This document shows, one piece after another, positions 15,255 through 27,229 of a DNA stretch of 64,000 nt; positions within the stretch are counted from its first letter, which is position 1, and the number at the start of each line of letters is the position of its first letter. Under the pieces are notes generated by a model. The model saw nothing but the letters and a program-made list of their open reading frames with translations, made no database searches and was not told the origin of the DNA. The DNA is from Alnus glutinosa (lineage: Eukaryota > Streptophyta > Magnoliopsida > Fagales > Betulaceae): positions 9,707,654 to 9,771,653 of the forward strand of contig NC_084886.1 in NCBI RefSeq assembly GCF_958979055.1. The letters run 5' to 3'. The translations under genes were made by a program, and so were the position numbers.

Positions 15255-16634
15255 AACCATACCACACAATCAACCTTCTTTCTTTGCTTTCATTTTCTTT
15301 TTACTAGTACTTGTGCCCCATTGAAACGATAAGACCTTTCAAAACTGCTTTCCTTCTCTCTCTCTCTCTCTTAAAGCAACCACCAGCAAATGATTAAGCA
15401 ACTAAACTGAAAATCTCCCTTTTACCCTCAAGATTTGTAAGAAAATAAATATAAAACAGGAAATTAAATGCTCGTGAGGTGAGTCGCTTTTCTTGAGAAT
15501 CTAAGAAGTTATTTGCCCTCGACTCCACCAATTCATCAGAATTGGTATGCACATGATCGTATACAATGGAGTTCAGAAAAACTTTTGTAATTTGGTTACA
15601 GTTTTACACAAAACAAAACTAGAACACTCTTAATGTTTCTATTATTGCAAGAGAGAGATGGACTCCAATTTTAAAGTTACAGAAAGTTTTTAAAAAGAGA
15701 AGAAGAAAGAGTTTTATGTGTCATTACAATCTAACTATCAGAGATTAACAGAAACTTAATTTTCGTTGTTAGATTAAATTTATAAACAAAGGTTATTTAA
15801 TTATAACCGTTAGATCAAATTTAATTTGATTTTATAGTTGACTTTACTAGTGGTTAAGTAAATCAAACCGTTGGATTTACCTTAGAAGGATCCTATGATT
15901 TAGATCAAATAACCAGATCGTATAATCTTCATCGTCCAAAAATCAACGATCATGATCTGATCGTTACTAGCTCCAAGTGCGCCATCAAGGTGCCACTAGC
16001 GCCCAACAACCTACTGTCGCGCAGATGCACATGCACACGAACGTATGCTCGTCCCCATACTAAACGCACACACACAAGTGCATAATACTCAAACATTGCT
16101 TGTTTTAATGCAATAGCTTAGTGTGAGTTTAATCTTATAAATGTCAACTTTAATTTCTCTTTTTCTTATATGAGTCTCTCTTCTTCTTAAGCTCTTTAAA
16201 AAGCTTCGAGTTAAAACATTTTCAAACCACAAACTATATACATATGCACATACTAATTTTGAAAATTGTGTTAACAAGATTTTACGTAGTAAGAAAGATT
16301 CATTTGAGTGCTAAAAAAAAGAGGAAAAAAGTTTCTTTTGAGATACCAATTGCAACATTTTAAGTTTGATGTGCCTCACCATTTGAAAAATGTCTATTAT
16401 TTATGCATTATCCTAAGAATGAGTTAAAAAAAAAAAAAAAATAAAAAAAAATAAAAAAAAAAATCTAATGATTACTATTTGAATGATAGATTGGTTCGTC
16501 TTACATTAACTACTCCGATTTTAACAACTATTACAGAGCGAGCATTTTCGAATATATGAACATTATTAAAACCAGATTTCACAAGAAGTTAGAAGATTAC
16601 TTTCTTGCTAATTATTTAGTTATTTACAGTGAAA

Positions 16635-16666
<32 letters not shown>

Positions 16667-16800
16667 AGAAAGAAAGAATCAAGAGAACGTTTTGAAGTTT
16701 GTAAGGGTACGGTAATTGAAAAGGAAGTGATAGTTAATTTGAGAGCATAAGATATAATTTATCATTTTTCAGTTTATATATATGATAGAATAAAGTTTTC
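15255..16800. repeat. Block P, second copy of the segmental duplication
   Basis: Closely matches 10190-11770 at an offset of about 5,065 bp, with small deletions and an expanded A-rich tract (about 16425-16460). With the defensin exon and block Q it forms a ~3.7 kb direct duplication of 10190-13960 against 15257-18830. Confidence 0.8.
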
Positions 16801-17113
16801 TGATATTCTTTGTATAGATAGTCTCCATTCCCATTCATACTAGCAACATTTGGCAATTCCACAAGCATAAAATATTCTCACACCCATACATAAAATATGA
16901 CATTCTTTGATACTAACATATGCATGTATACTTACGATATTTGAAAGAATACATAATCGAATAGAAAAATAAAGACAATAGTGAAATAATAAAATGGATA
17001 CAATGAATTTACGTGATTCGGTTTATGATCTACGTCCACAAAATAATTAAAACCCAGATGCCTATATTTTGCTATTGTTCATTTTAATGAGTTTATAATA
17101 CAAAATACTTTAT
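16801..17113. other. 3' flank of defensin C
   Basis: Mostly equivalent to the region downstream of defensin B (about 11830-12044), with a small extra stretch. No separate gene is seen. Confidence 0.5.
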
Positions 17114-17448
17114 TTATAAGGTTGGTGGACATTTTTCATAATAGCAATAGCATTTGCTTGACCAACGCCCGCGACATTCTCCACCTCCCGCTTGCTCCCA
17201 ATCCTTACATTTGCTGTCGCAGTGGGCTGATACTTCACATCTCCCAAGCCATGTTTTGCTCAGAAAACTGCAACTCTTCCCCGTTGCTAATCTCAAAAAC
17301 ATGTTAAAAAAATACAAAAAATAACATAAAAATAATAATAAGTAGAATGGTCCTTGAATATAACGTGCTTAATTGGCATGAATAAGATCAACTCATGATC
17401 TGTGATTGAATATGTATATATAAAAGAGGTATAAGAGAAGTATAATAG

Positions 17449-17506
<58 letters not shown>

Positions 17507-17587
17507 AAGCTACTAACCCATGTCGATATTAAGGATGAAGATAATGAAAATGGCAAACAAATAAACCTTCACACGAGATTTAGCCAT
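17114..17587 (-). CDS. Plant defensin, copy C (secreted, eight cysteines)
   Basis: Two exons: 17518-17587 and 17114-17286, with a 231-bp intron at phase 1; 80 residues. The signal peptide is MAKSRVKVYLFAIFIIFILN. The mature peptide keeps all eight cysteines of the plant defensin fold, the TW-x-GRC motif, the Glu of DWEQAGG, and the GECRGRW and KCYCYYEKC segments; it ends PPTL and stops with TAA, as copy B does. Intron size differs from copy B because of a long (TA)n tract. Compared with copy B the two ends of exon 2 are the same, while the loop residues between cysteines 2 and 5 differ strongly. It is probably functional; expression and target organism are unknown. Confidence 0.9.
17451..17504. 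repeat. (TA)n microsatellite in the defensin C intron
   Basis: About 26 TA repeats lie within the intron, 13 bp from the 5' splice site. Defensin B has only a short TA run at the same place, which explains the longer intron. Confidence 0.95.
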
Positions 17588-17632
17588 GCTTGTCCTCACT
17601 GACCTCTGCAGAATTAGAATGGCAATTATAAG

Positions 17633-17641
17633 TATTTATAG
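17633..17641 (-). promoter_or_regulatory. TATA box of defensin C
   Basis: CTATAAATA on the minus strand about 46 bp upstream of the ATG, in the same context as in copy B. Confidence 0.6.
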
Positions 17642-18880
17642 CATCTTACTTTCTTTGAATTAAGTATTAATGGGAGAAAAGGCGGCCCCCCAAGATAATT
17701 AGAAATCTATATAGTATACACAGTGAGCTTAATGGCCTTTCTAAGAGACACAAGAGCACCTTTCTTTCACCCATTCCCGCTCACACAACCAATCCTTCTT
17801 TCTTTGCTTTCATTTTCTTTTTATTACTTGTGCCACATTGAAACCTTTGAAAACTGCTTTCCTTTATCTTCTTCTTTTTTCCCCTTTTATTTTAAGCAAC
17901 CAGCAAATAATTAAGCAATAAAAAAAAAAAAAAAAATCTCCCTTTTACCCTCAAGATTTTACATGGCAAGAAAGATTCATTTGAGTGCTAAAAAAAATAT
18001 ATATATATGTTTGTTTTAGATACCATGGTGCGAATCGCAATTTTTTTAATAGGTTGAGATGGATATTGCTTCAAATAAAAGTTTGAAACGACATTACAAA
18101 TTGTTTGATAGATCGATGGGGATATAAGTACTTTGTCCTTCAAAAAATAGGGAAGCAAGGGCAATGTCACCCCTACCATAACAGATCGAGGTGGCCACGT
18201 AGCCATTACGTTCACAATAGAGGGATAGCCAAACGACATCCTCTTCTAAATAGAGGAGTACGGTAGCCGTACCACCCATCTGTTTAGAGGATGGCGACAC
18301 AGTCACCCCCTCTCACAACAAAGGGGATGGTCGCGCGACCACTCTCTATCATAGTAGTAGTAGCATTTGCTTGACACAGCTACACCCATCTGTTATGGTA
18401 GAGAGTGGTCGCGTAGCCATCCCCTCCCATAATAGATAAGGGTGGCTTGCAACCACTCTTTCCTGCAACAGAGGGGCCATCCCTATCTACCACTCATTTC
18501 ATTAGTTTTTTCTGTTTTTCTAAAACAATGCAGTTTTACATTGAGTATAAATGGTAAATTTAAAACAACACAAACGCACATACTAGTCAAATGACGTTTC
18601 TATCCAAAATAACGGTTAAATGTGATTCAAGGGGACAAGTCTGAAGTCAGGACGTTTTGATAGTTTCTTGGTCCGAACTATGTACAATAAGTTGTAGTTT
18701 TAAGGTACAAGTGCAAATAAGGTGATAGTTTGAGAAATAAAATGTCATTTACCCAAAAAAATAAACAAATAATCGGGATGGTAACACACACTGAACCTTA
18801 TATAGTACGTAGTAATTAATATTTTTTTGTTAACAAGTTTTTTGAAACATTTTTAGCGCCTGATTAACCCGACATATATG
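17640..18880. repeat. Block Q, second copy of the segmental duplication
   Basis: Matches about 12700-13960 at an offset of about 4.85-5.0 kb and includes a copy of the degenerate minisatellite (18165-18490). It differs by small indels and by lacking the extra 150-bp duplication. It lies upstream of defensin C. Confidence 0.8.
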
Positions 18881-19631
18881 TAGGTAGAAAAATACATACA
18901 TATATAGCACTCCTAGTATTTTTTAGAATTTTTTTTTGTTTATTATTATTTTTTTAAAGTCAGATAATAAGTAATTGAAAGTGAACACTAAAGAATAAAA
19001 GTATAGCACTCCTAATATTTTTGGGGGCTACTGTTTTAACTAAGTATATAAAAGATGTAATTTCTCGTACCTCCTTTACCGAAATAACTAAATAAATAGA
19101 AGTAATTTCGTGTACCGAGAATATCGACTTGTCTGTCTATGCTTTTGAGTCACAAAGTTGTTAAATGTGAGGATTTGAAGTGGTAAGAGCAGGACAATTT
19201 CTTGATTTGAAAAATGTTCTCTTCAGTTCACAAATAAAAATAAGTAAACAGGACAACACAAAAAAATTTAAAAAAAAAAAAAAAAAAAAGTTGTGGGTCT
19301 TTAAGGTTCTGTGAGAAGGATCAGAAATTCACAATCATAAGCGACATGGTAAGTAAAACATGTTGCAGCAGAACCACCCAAAAAAAGGGCTCTCGGTAAA
19401 CAAGAACCGTAACACACAAGAACAAAAGTCCGAAGACAAACAGTTGTGTATAACGCTGACAGAATGAATATGTAATACAGGTACCTTAAAATCTACGCAA
19501 AGTACAAATTAAAGCTACTATCAAACAGACTAGTTTCCAATGACCAAAAGTTCACCGACACAACTTTACCATTGAGAAGTTGAGTGGGATGTGATCCCCA
19601 TTATATACTCTCACTACATTGAATATATCCT
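18881..19631. other. Intergenic; 3' flank of the C2H2 gene
   Basis: AT-rich, with TAGCACTCCTA repeated at about 18905 and 19003 and an A run at 19270-19288. The part near 19600 should be 3' UTR of the gene on the minus strand. No gene is seen. Confidence 0.4.
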
Positions 19632-22600
19632 CTAATTTATAGATGTGCAGCAGACAAATTGTACCCAATATGGTCTCCCCTTGACTTTCCTCTTTTCTCT
19701 CTTAATTTCTGAAGGGTATCTAGCTGGGGAGTTCCATTCTCTTTTTGTCTCTGTCTTAGCAGCCTGAGATGTAGGCGATTTGGTATCTAAAATGGAGTTT
19801 ACTGTTGTGGCAATGGCACCATTATCTTTTGCCACTGTTTCATCTTTCTGAATTGCAGGAGCTGGAGTTTCTTTTGGTTTCTTTGACTTTGCTTTGCTTT
19901 CAAGGGAAGCCTCACCCAAAAGGCTTTTTAAAGGAGTGTGTTGCTTTCCGGTACTCCAGTTTGTTACCTTGGCAATAATCTCTTCGTTCTTCTTTCTCCC
20001 CTGTGATTCATTCACAACATTAGTAAGAGAAGGAAACCACCCCGCCTGCAAAGATGAGGACTGCTGTTGCGGATTCTGTCCTGTTTGAATTTCGGAAGCA
20101 CCCGTCTTTTGGTCACTCCCATCTTTTGATTCAACTAATGTCATGAAAGATGGTGCCTCAAACATATTGTCAGAATGCTGTCCCCCAGGTGCTGCTTTGG
20201 GCTTCTGCAAGTGGGATTTTTCTGCTTCTGTCAATGCTAGGGAATCAGATGATGGAAAAGCTTCAGCTTCACTAACTCCTGGTGCATCTGATTGGATAGA
20301 AAGCACTGTTCCATGCATAAAAGACAAGCATATAGACTGAATTAATGAAAGACGATTCTCATTTACCACAAAAAAAAAAAAAATAAATAAAAGGAAACCA
20401 TAGTTATCAAATTAAGGTATTTATGCATAGATAATTAGAAGCATCAAGGAAAGAGGAGAAATGTTCTCAAACAAGCCAAATAGACATGTTCTCAAACAAG
20501 CTAAATAGACGTGTTCCAAATGTTTGAAATTATCAGTTTGATTTATTAATAATCAAAGAAAAAATAATAGTAAAAGTGATTATGTACCATCCAATCAGAT
20601 GAGAACGTTTGATTTTTTAACAAATTGTGGTTACATAAATTAAATGGCATAGTAGAGAAGGGTAGCAAACAAAATGTTACATCGATATGCCAAATCAAAG
20701 AAAATTCTGACTTACAAAGAGTTCCTACCAGCCTGAATCTCATAGAGAGAATAACAAATGTACCTGAAACAGACCCCCAGTTGCCTTCCAAACTATCAGT
20801 TTGGCTAAACGAGTCAACTGCAACATCAACTGCAGATGCAGCACTCTGTTGCTTAACAAAGTTACTATCACCTTCCAAAGACTCCGAAGTGATTACAGAA
20901 GCACCCCCACCAAACTCTCTAGCATGGTTATCTTCAACAGCATCAGAACTTTGAACAGAAGGTTCGGTCTCTAAAGGAGAGATATGTGATTCTTTTATCA
21001 TTTGGTCTTCCAAAGTCTTCTGCAATGAATTGACCTCTCCACCATGATATGACTCATTAGCAGCACTGACTCCAAGAGATTCTACTTCCACTTTATCATT
21101 GCCACTGAATTCATCTTCTTTTATGCCAGCATCTGAAAAACTATTGTTGCCAACTATGCTTGAATATGAAACCTCATCCAAATGCAAGCATTCATGTTCT
21201 GGTAACTTCTTCACAGACCCATCAACTATGTCATCTGCAACAGTTTGCGATTCATGAAAATTGCTAGTGGATTCAAAAGTCAGTTTTGACTTCATTGAAA
21301 GTTCATCCTCTTTAGGTCCTTCCCGGGTTTCAATTCCGCCTATATCACACTTTTCAATTTTTCCCTTTTCATGAACACCAGCTTCATCACCTTGAGGTAA
21401 GTCCAATGTTGGATCAACTAAGGATTCAGAGAGAATACCAGCCGATTTAGAATTTGATGTTGAGATCTTGGTATAATCTTTCTCTGTAGCACCTATTCCA
21501 TTGTTATCTCCAATAGCATCAAATCCTTCAGTCCAAGCTTCCTCACGGTTACCAGCATCATCCACGCCAAGTAGGTTTGTTGCTTGGTTGATTCCAGCAT
21601 CAGATGAGAACTTTGTAGTATTTTCTGGAAAATTCACCTGTATTTCATTATTGCGAATATTATTGATCTCTTGCTCTTCATGAGTCCGGACCATGTGATT
21701 TTCATCAATGTCTTGGGCCACAACTTCCACAGAGGCTCCTATTTCATCAGTTGTGACCTTGATCGGAGACGAATCAGTTTCCTCCTCAACAAGCACTTCA
21801 TTAACCACATCCTTGCTTCTCCCACCTTCTCGTTCACCACTGTCCTCCAGAATATCTGAAGAAGGCCTCTCAGTTCCTTCACTCAATTGCCTTGACTGGA
21901 AAGTGGAAGAATTCACAGAGGCTCCTATTTCATCAATTGTGACCTTGATCGGAGACACATCAGCTTCCTCCTCAACAAGCACTTCATTAACTACAGTCTT
22001 GCTTCTCCCACCTTCTCGTTCACCACTGTCCTCCAGAATATCTGAAGAAGGCCTCTCAGTTCCTTCACTCAATTGCCTTGACTGGAAAGTGGAAGAATTC
22101 ACAGAGGCTCCTATTTCATCAATTGTGACCTTGATCGGAGACACATCAGCTTCCTCCTCAACAAGCACTTCATTAACTACAGTCTTGCTTCTCCCACCTT
22201 CTCGTTCACCACTGTCGTCCAGAATATCTGAAGAAGGCCTCTCAGTTCCTTCACTCAATTGTCTTGACTGGAAAGTGGAAGAATTCTCCTCAGAAGCAGA
22301 ATCTTCAGCACCATCTTCTTTATCTGCAATTTTTGCACATGAATCTAGGATTGCATATTCCTGCAGCCTAACACCTTTATTTTCTTTTAAATCTTCAACG
22401 ATGTTCTCAGGAGGGTCTATTATTGATGTATCATCAAGCACAGAGAGAATATTTACATTTTCATTTCCTTCTTCCTTTCTGTTGCAACCCTCAATTATAT
22501 TACCAGAATTGGCATAGGGAATTCCTTCTGCAGCACCCCCCATAACTTGAGAAGCATCAATAGCAGCATTCACTTGATTAGCAGAATCACCAGGCACAGA

Positions 22601-25089
22601 GAGGACATCTATATTGTCATTCCCTTCCTCCTTGATGTTGCCACCATCAATTAAAAATCCAGAACTGGCATGGTTTACTTCTTGTGGAGCATCCACCTTG
22701 ACTTGAGAATTACCAATAGAAGCACTCACATGATCAGAAGAATCAACTTCAGGGGCAAGATCATTTTGGCTCATCTTAGAACTGGAACCGTCATCATGCT
22801 CTTCCTCTGACTCAACAGCTATATCAGCTGGCACAGGATCTGGAGCTTTTCCAACTGTTTCTTCCAACTTTGACACTGTCTCAAATGATTCGCCAGCAAA
22901 TCTACTGGGTGAGACCATAGAGTCTGTTACATTTCTATCTAAATTAGTTTCTCCAGTTCCCTTCGTATCAGTCTCCTGTGCAACATATGCCAAAGACCAT
23001 TTGGTAACATCCTCACTAGCATTGGTCTTCTCATTTTCTTGTAACGCATCTGTCGGACTTTCAGGCTTTATAGCATTTGAGTCACTGGGTGGACCTTTCC
23101 TATCATGACTGCATACAACTGATTCTTCAGTTATACAGTCTGAAATAGAACTTGTCATTGAACTGATAGTAGAGCTTGACTGTGGTGTACTCCCCAACTG
23201 ATTTGTTGTACTTTCAGGAACTTCAGGATTTCCCATTTGGCTGCTATCCATTGAAATATTTGGTGGTTGAATAATATCTGCACATTTATATAGAAATAAT
23301 TACTTTAAAAACCAAGTTATAGGGAGGAAAAGGAACTTGTTAATTTAACGTCACATATTACATCCCAAAAAACATGCCTGATACAAGATTTAATGAAGAC
23401 CCTTCTTGGAAGAACAAAAAATAAAAGTGTTTTGATGGTTGCACTGGAATATCTCTCAGGTGTCAAGAACAAAACTATATGCATTCAAGATACAGAAATG
23501 GACAAAAATAAATGCAGAGATTAAAAAAAAATCACTAAATGTAGTAAAAAAAACTATATATTTGGTAGACGTAAACTTTACCTAGTAGGTCTAACTAAGG
23601 TTGACCATCATCTAAGTGGGATTCAGATCCTATACAAAAACATACTTAAAAATGTGGAAAATTATCTTATTGTGGCACTGAGATCCCCTATAAATGATTA
23701 TTCCAAAATTTATCACTGTTTATGAAAACTTAGTATCATAGCATAAGGCAGAAAACGTTTTCCTTCTTACTAGTTCTGTAAGACTCCGCTTCCTTAATAT
23801 TTTAAAATTGTGCTCCACTATGAAGAGGGCATATGATTACGATAACACTCCAGTCACCATTTGAGAAAATAGTGATTTTCCCAATCCAAGCAGGTCAACA
23901 TGATAACAAAGATTTTTCCTTATGTAAAAACGAGGAAGAAAAAAAGACCAAAGACTCTAGAGATTGTGTACTTTTTAAAATTCACCAAAGCATTATTCTA
24001 TTGCAGATCATATTTTTATATGATGGAGGTAGATATTATCAAGCATAGCCTTCTAACCATAATTGAATGTCTCAACTACTCCAGCATATATTGCTGAACC
24101 TTTATTTGTGATGTACAAAAACAGCTAATATCAATAAATATTGAGGTCCACCACAAGCTTACCAGCTATGCCACCATCCTCAAATGATTGGCTGACGTTC
24201 GGATCGTCGTTGGCACCCTTGTCCACATTAGTTGCTGATTCTCGAACATCCTCAAATCGTTCTTCAATTCCTGAACCACTACTATCTAAAAATTCTGTAG
24301 CAGCATCCGAATATAGTTCATCTTCTGATCTATTTGATCTTTCCCCAATTCCACCACTACCCTTCCCACTGTTACTTGTCTCCAATACTTTAGGACCTTT
24401 AAACACCCAAATTCACCGACAATGACACATTAAATTCAATATATATAGCGTTCTATTTTAATATTAGAAAACCAACGAAAAGAAATATATTGTTCTTTCT
24501 TTAAGATTCAAATGCCAATAATTTTTTTTCCTTATATTTTGTCAGTAACTAAACAGAGCACACAAAACAGAAAGAGAAGGTGTACATATTTATATCCATA
24601 TAAAAGCAGGAGTTCTCACTAGGGAGTTTGTGATCTTCATCAGAGAGGCGCTCATCATCAGAAACAGTCTCCTCTGAGTCAACCAGAGTGTAGCCTTCAA
24701 CAGTTCCGCAAATCCTCTTGTGCGCTCGTCTGTGTCTGGCGCTGGGGTGCGGGTTTGGGAAGGGCCAACCACATTTGCGACAGACATAGACTCCATGGCC
24801 CTCATTCCCTGCACCATCAAGAAAAACAAAACCCCAAAACTTCTTTCACAAACAAAAAATCAGGAGAAAAAAGCACAAAATTCCAAAAACAACTTCCACA
24901 AAAAAGACTTGGAAAGAAAACCCATCAAAATTTCCATACCAAACCAAGAACCAGAAACCCAACAAAGAAAAGATCCAAGATTTATCTACATACATAAGAG
25001 GAAAAAAAAAACACACACTCATACAAATGATACAAGAAGAATCAAACAAAACCTGGTGTGTGAAGATTGCTCTGATCTTGGTGATCCAT
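19632..25089 (-). CDS. Large acidic protein with an N-terminal C2H2 zinc finger, function unknown
   Basis: Five exons: 25053-25089, 24620-24808, 24163-24396, 20764-23277 and 19632-20287, all junctions phase 1; 3,630 nt, 1,209 residues. Exon 2 encodes one C2H2 finger (C-x2-C-x12-H-x3-H: CRKCGWPFPNPHPS, then RHRRAHKRIC). The rest is almost entirely Ser/Glu/Asp-rich and predicted disordered, with three near-identical 62-residue repeats at about residues 483-670. The C-terminus is basic with a Lys-rich stretch (KSKKPKET) and ends GRPYWVQFVCCTSIN. The start follows a (GA)n leader. A single finger can bind nucleic acid or protein, so a nuclear role is plausible but not shown; I recognise no named orthologue. 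Confidence 0.85.
21731..22288 (-). repeat. Three tandem 186-bp coding repeats (62 residues each)
   Basis: Three consecutive units of exactly 186 bp (for example CCTCCTCAACAAGC at 21781, 21967 and 22153) encode units starting SSTFQSRQLSEGTERPSSD and continuing through VVNEVLVEEEAD to DEIGASV. The units differ by only a few substitutions. The length keeps the frame open. Confidence 0.95.
23278..24162 (-). other. Intron 3 of the C2H2 gene
   Basis: An 885-bp intron bounded by GTAAGC on the 5' side and GTGCAG on the 3' side of the transcribed strand. It contains no coding signature on either strand. Confidence 0.7.
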
Positions 25090-26769
25090 CTCCTTGGAAT
25101 GATGTGAAGCAACACTTACAGTTCACAGAGAGAGAGAGAGAGAGAAGTAGAGCAGACCAAGAGGAGAGGGTTTAGAGAAGAGAAGAGAAACCAGAAAGCA
25201 CTGCACTTGACACTTACGGGTAAGTCTTTTCTATGTGGGCCATTGACTGGTACGTACGGTGAGAGACAGCGATGCCTATGGATTTTAATTAAAACTAATA
25301 CCAGAAAAGGCTGTTAAATAACAATAATTCAAAAGCGCTTTACGTAGTTGTACTTTTGGGGGTTGCCCAGTGGGCAGATGCATCTTTTTAGTACAACTAC
25401 TATGCAAGTGTTGTTGACTGCAATTTTTGGCTCCGTTGCATCTGAAGTAACCTGCATAACACGTGTTTTGGCCCCCAATGACTCTTATATCATACGTAAC
25501 GCTTCAGCCTGCTTTTAGGGCATCTCAATTCTCACCCTTTTTTTCGCTTTCTAGAACAACAATGACTTTGACGTCTTTGCCTGTGAGTCTGTGACATAAC
25601 TTTTCCCACAGCGAAATATATAAGAGTGCTAGATCCACCAGGTCAAACCGTATTACTCTTATGAAAGAGACTTTGACGCTCTTTATCCAATCATATATTG
25701 CTGTGATTTATGTACGTCCCCGATGAATACTATAATCGGTGCAATTAGTTATATTTTATATTTCCCGATAATACAATACACTTTTACTTTTCTTTTTCTT
25801 TTTCTTTTTTCTTTTTTTTCCAAGTAAATTTCAAAAGAATTGATATGTTAGGTGAGATACTTTTCCTCTTAATTTGTCTTTTTCTTCTTTCTTTAATTAC
25901 GTTTCAAATTCAAAGATAAGTGGTTACATTTTAAAAGTAGGAAATTTATACTTGTTTAATAGTTTCTTTCAGCGTGTTTAGAAAAATAAGTAGAAATACT
26001 AAATAATAATAAAATAACTATAAGACTTGTCTTTAAATATATAAAATTATAAATATATAATACGAACAAATATTTGCTTGCGTTGATACTTGTGCTGTCT
26101 TTGACCCTCTAGACTCTTGGCTGTTTTTAAGAAGGAAAAGAAACAGTTGCCTCTAATTGTCGATTGCAATCAACAATTGTAATCGCTTCGCCTCAGACAA
26201 TTAGTGGTTGTTGGAATTTATAATTGTACTATATAATCATCATTTAGAAATAGACGTTTTTTTTTAATGTTTTGGGCCACCCTTGAACCTCTTTTTAAGA
26301 CTTATTTTAAATGATTTTTGACCTTTATAAATAATTAGAATGCTTTAAAATATAATAAAGCTCAATAATATTATTATTTGTTTTTTAGGAATAAAAATCA
26401 ATTTCATTAAATTCGAAACGAAAATTTTATATCAAACGCACTAAAATGACGTCATTTTATATATTATTATTATTATATATAAGGGTATGCGATTAGCGAT
26501 TATTAACTGCATCCGCTTACTCTTAAAACCGCCTACAAAAATGGTTATGTCCTTATACGATTAGTGGGTAGCAATTATTGGGTGGTCAATAACTGTCTGC
26601 TTGTACATCTCTAATTAGAGAGGAGGGCAATGCCCATTGATAATATTTATATATATTGATAGTTTATATATATATTTGGGCAAAAAATTAAGTTTGGCCT
26701 CATTCATAATTTGACTCTCTAGTGAAAAAAATCTTATTAGTCTCTGTCTAAGCCCAATCGCCCAAATGT
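25090..26769. other. Intergenic; promoter side of the C2H2 gene
   Basis: The first ~150 bp carry a GA repeat (25128-25144), probably 5' UTR. The remainder is AT-rich with pyrimidine runs (25790-25820). No gene is seen on either strand. Confidence 0.4.
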
Positions 26770-27062
26770 TAAGGGTCTGTTTAGATTTGCGATTTTAAAA
26801 TGTGCGATTTAAAAAAGTGATTTTTGAAAACGCAATTAAGCGTTTGGCAAAATCGCAGTTTGGCCTTTAAAATCGCAGATTAACCTTTTAAAATACTGCA
26901 TTTTCAAAAAAGCACTCAGTTGCCTGCGATTTGAATAAGCACTTTTCTGCGTTTTCAAATCGCAATTTTTTAAAAACGCAATTTCCAAACGGTTCATTTT
27001 CTACAATTTGATTTAAAATCGCATTTTTTTCTCTACGAAATAGCAATTTCAAACGCACCCTA
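26770..27062. mobile_element. MITE-like element with terminal inverted repeats
   Basis: The left end (AGGGTCTGTTTAGATTTGCG) mirrors the right end (read on the minus strand AGGGTGCGTTTGAAATTGC). The whole ~290 bp is a chain of TTTTGCGATTTT-type motifs in both orientations, able to fold into one long hairpin. It has no coding capacity and belongs to the same family as 7080-7587; a one-ended piece lies at 40911-40960. The AGGGTGCGTTTG end resembles non-autonomous hAT-like elements. Confidence 0.7.
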
Positions 27063-27229
27063 ACATGAAATCAATAATTTACAAAATTATTAAATTTAGC
27101 AATATGCAGTTAATGCAGTCACAAAGCAGCATCTATGCGTATAATTTCAATAGAATCCTTAACCAGTGCACAATGCACTGTTATTAACATGGTTGCATTT
27201 AAATATGATGGGTATATAAAATAAGCCGC

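Noticed and set aside
21708-22517. 270-codon open frame opposite the C2H2 gene
   Set aside because: It is the antisense shadow of the tandem repeat; three identical units without stops on one strand leave the other open as well.
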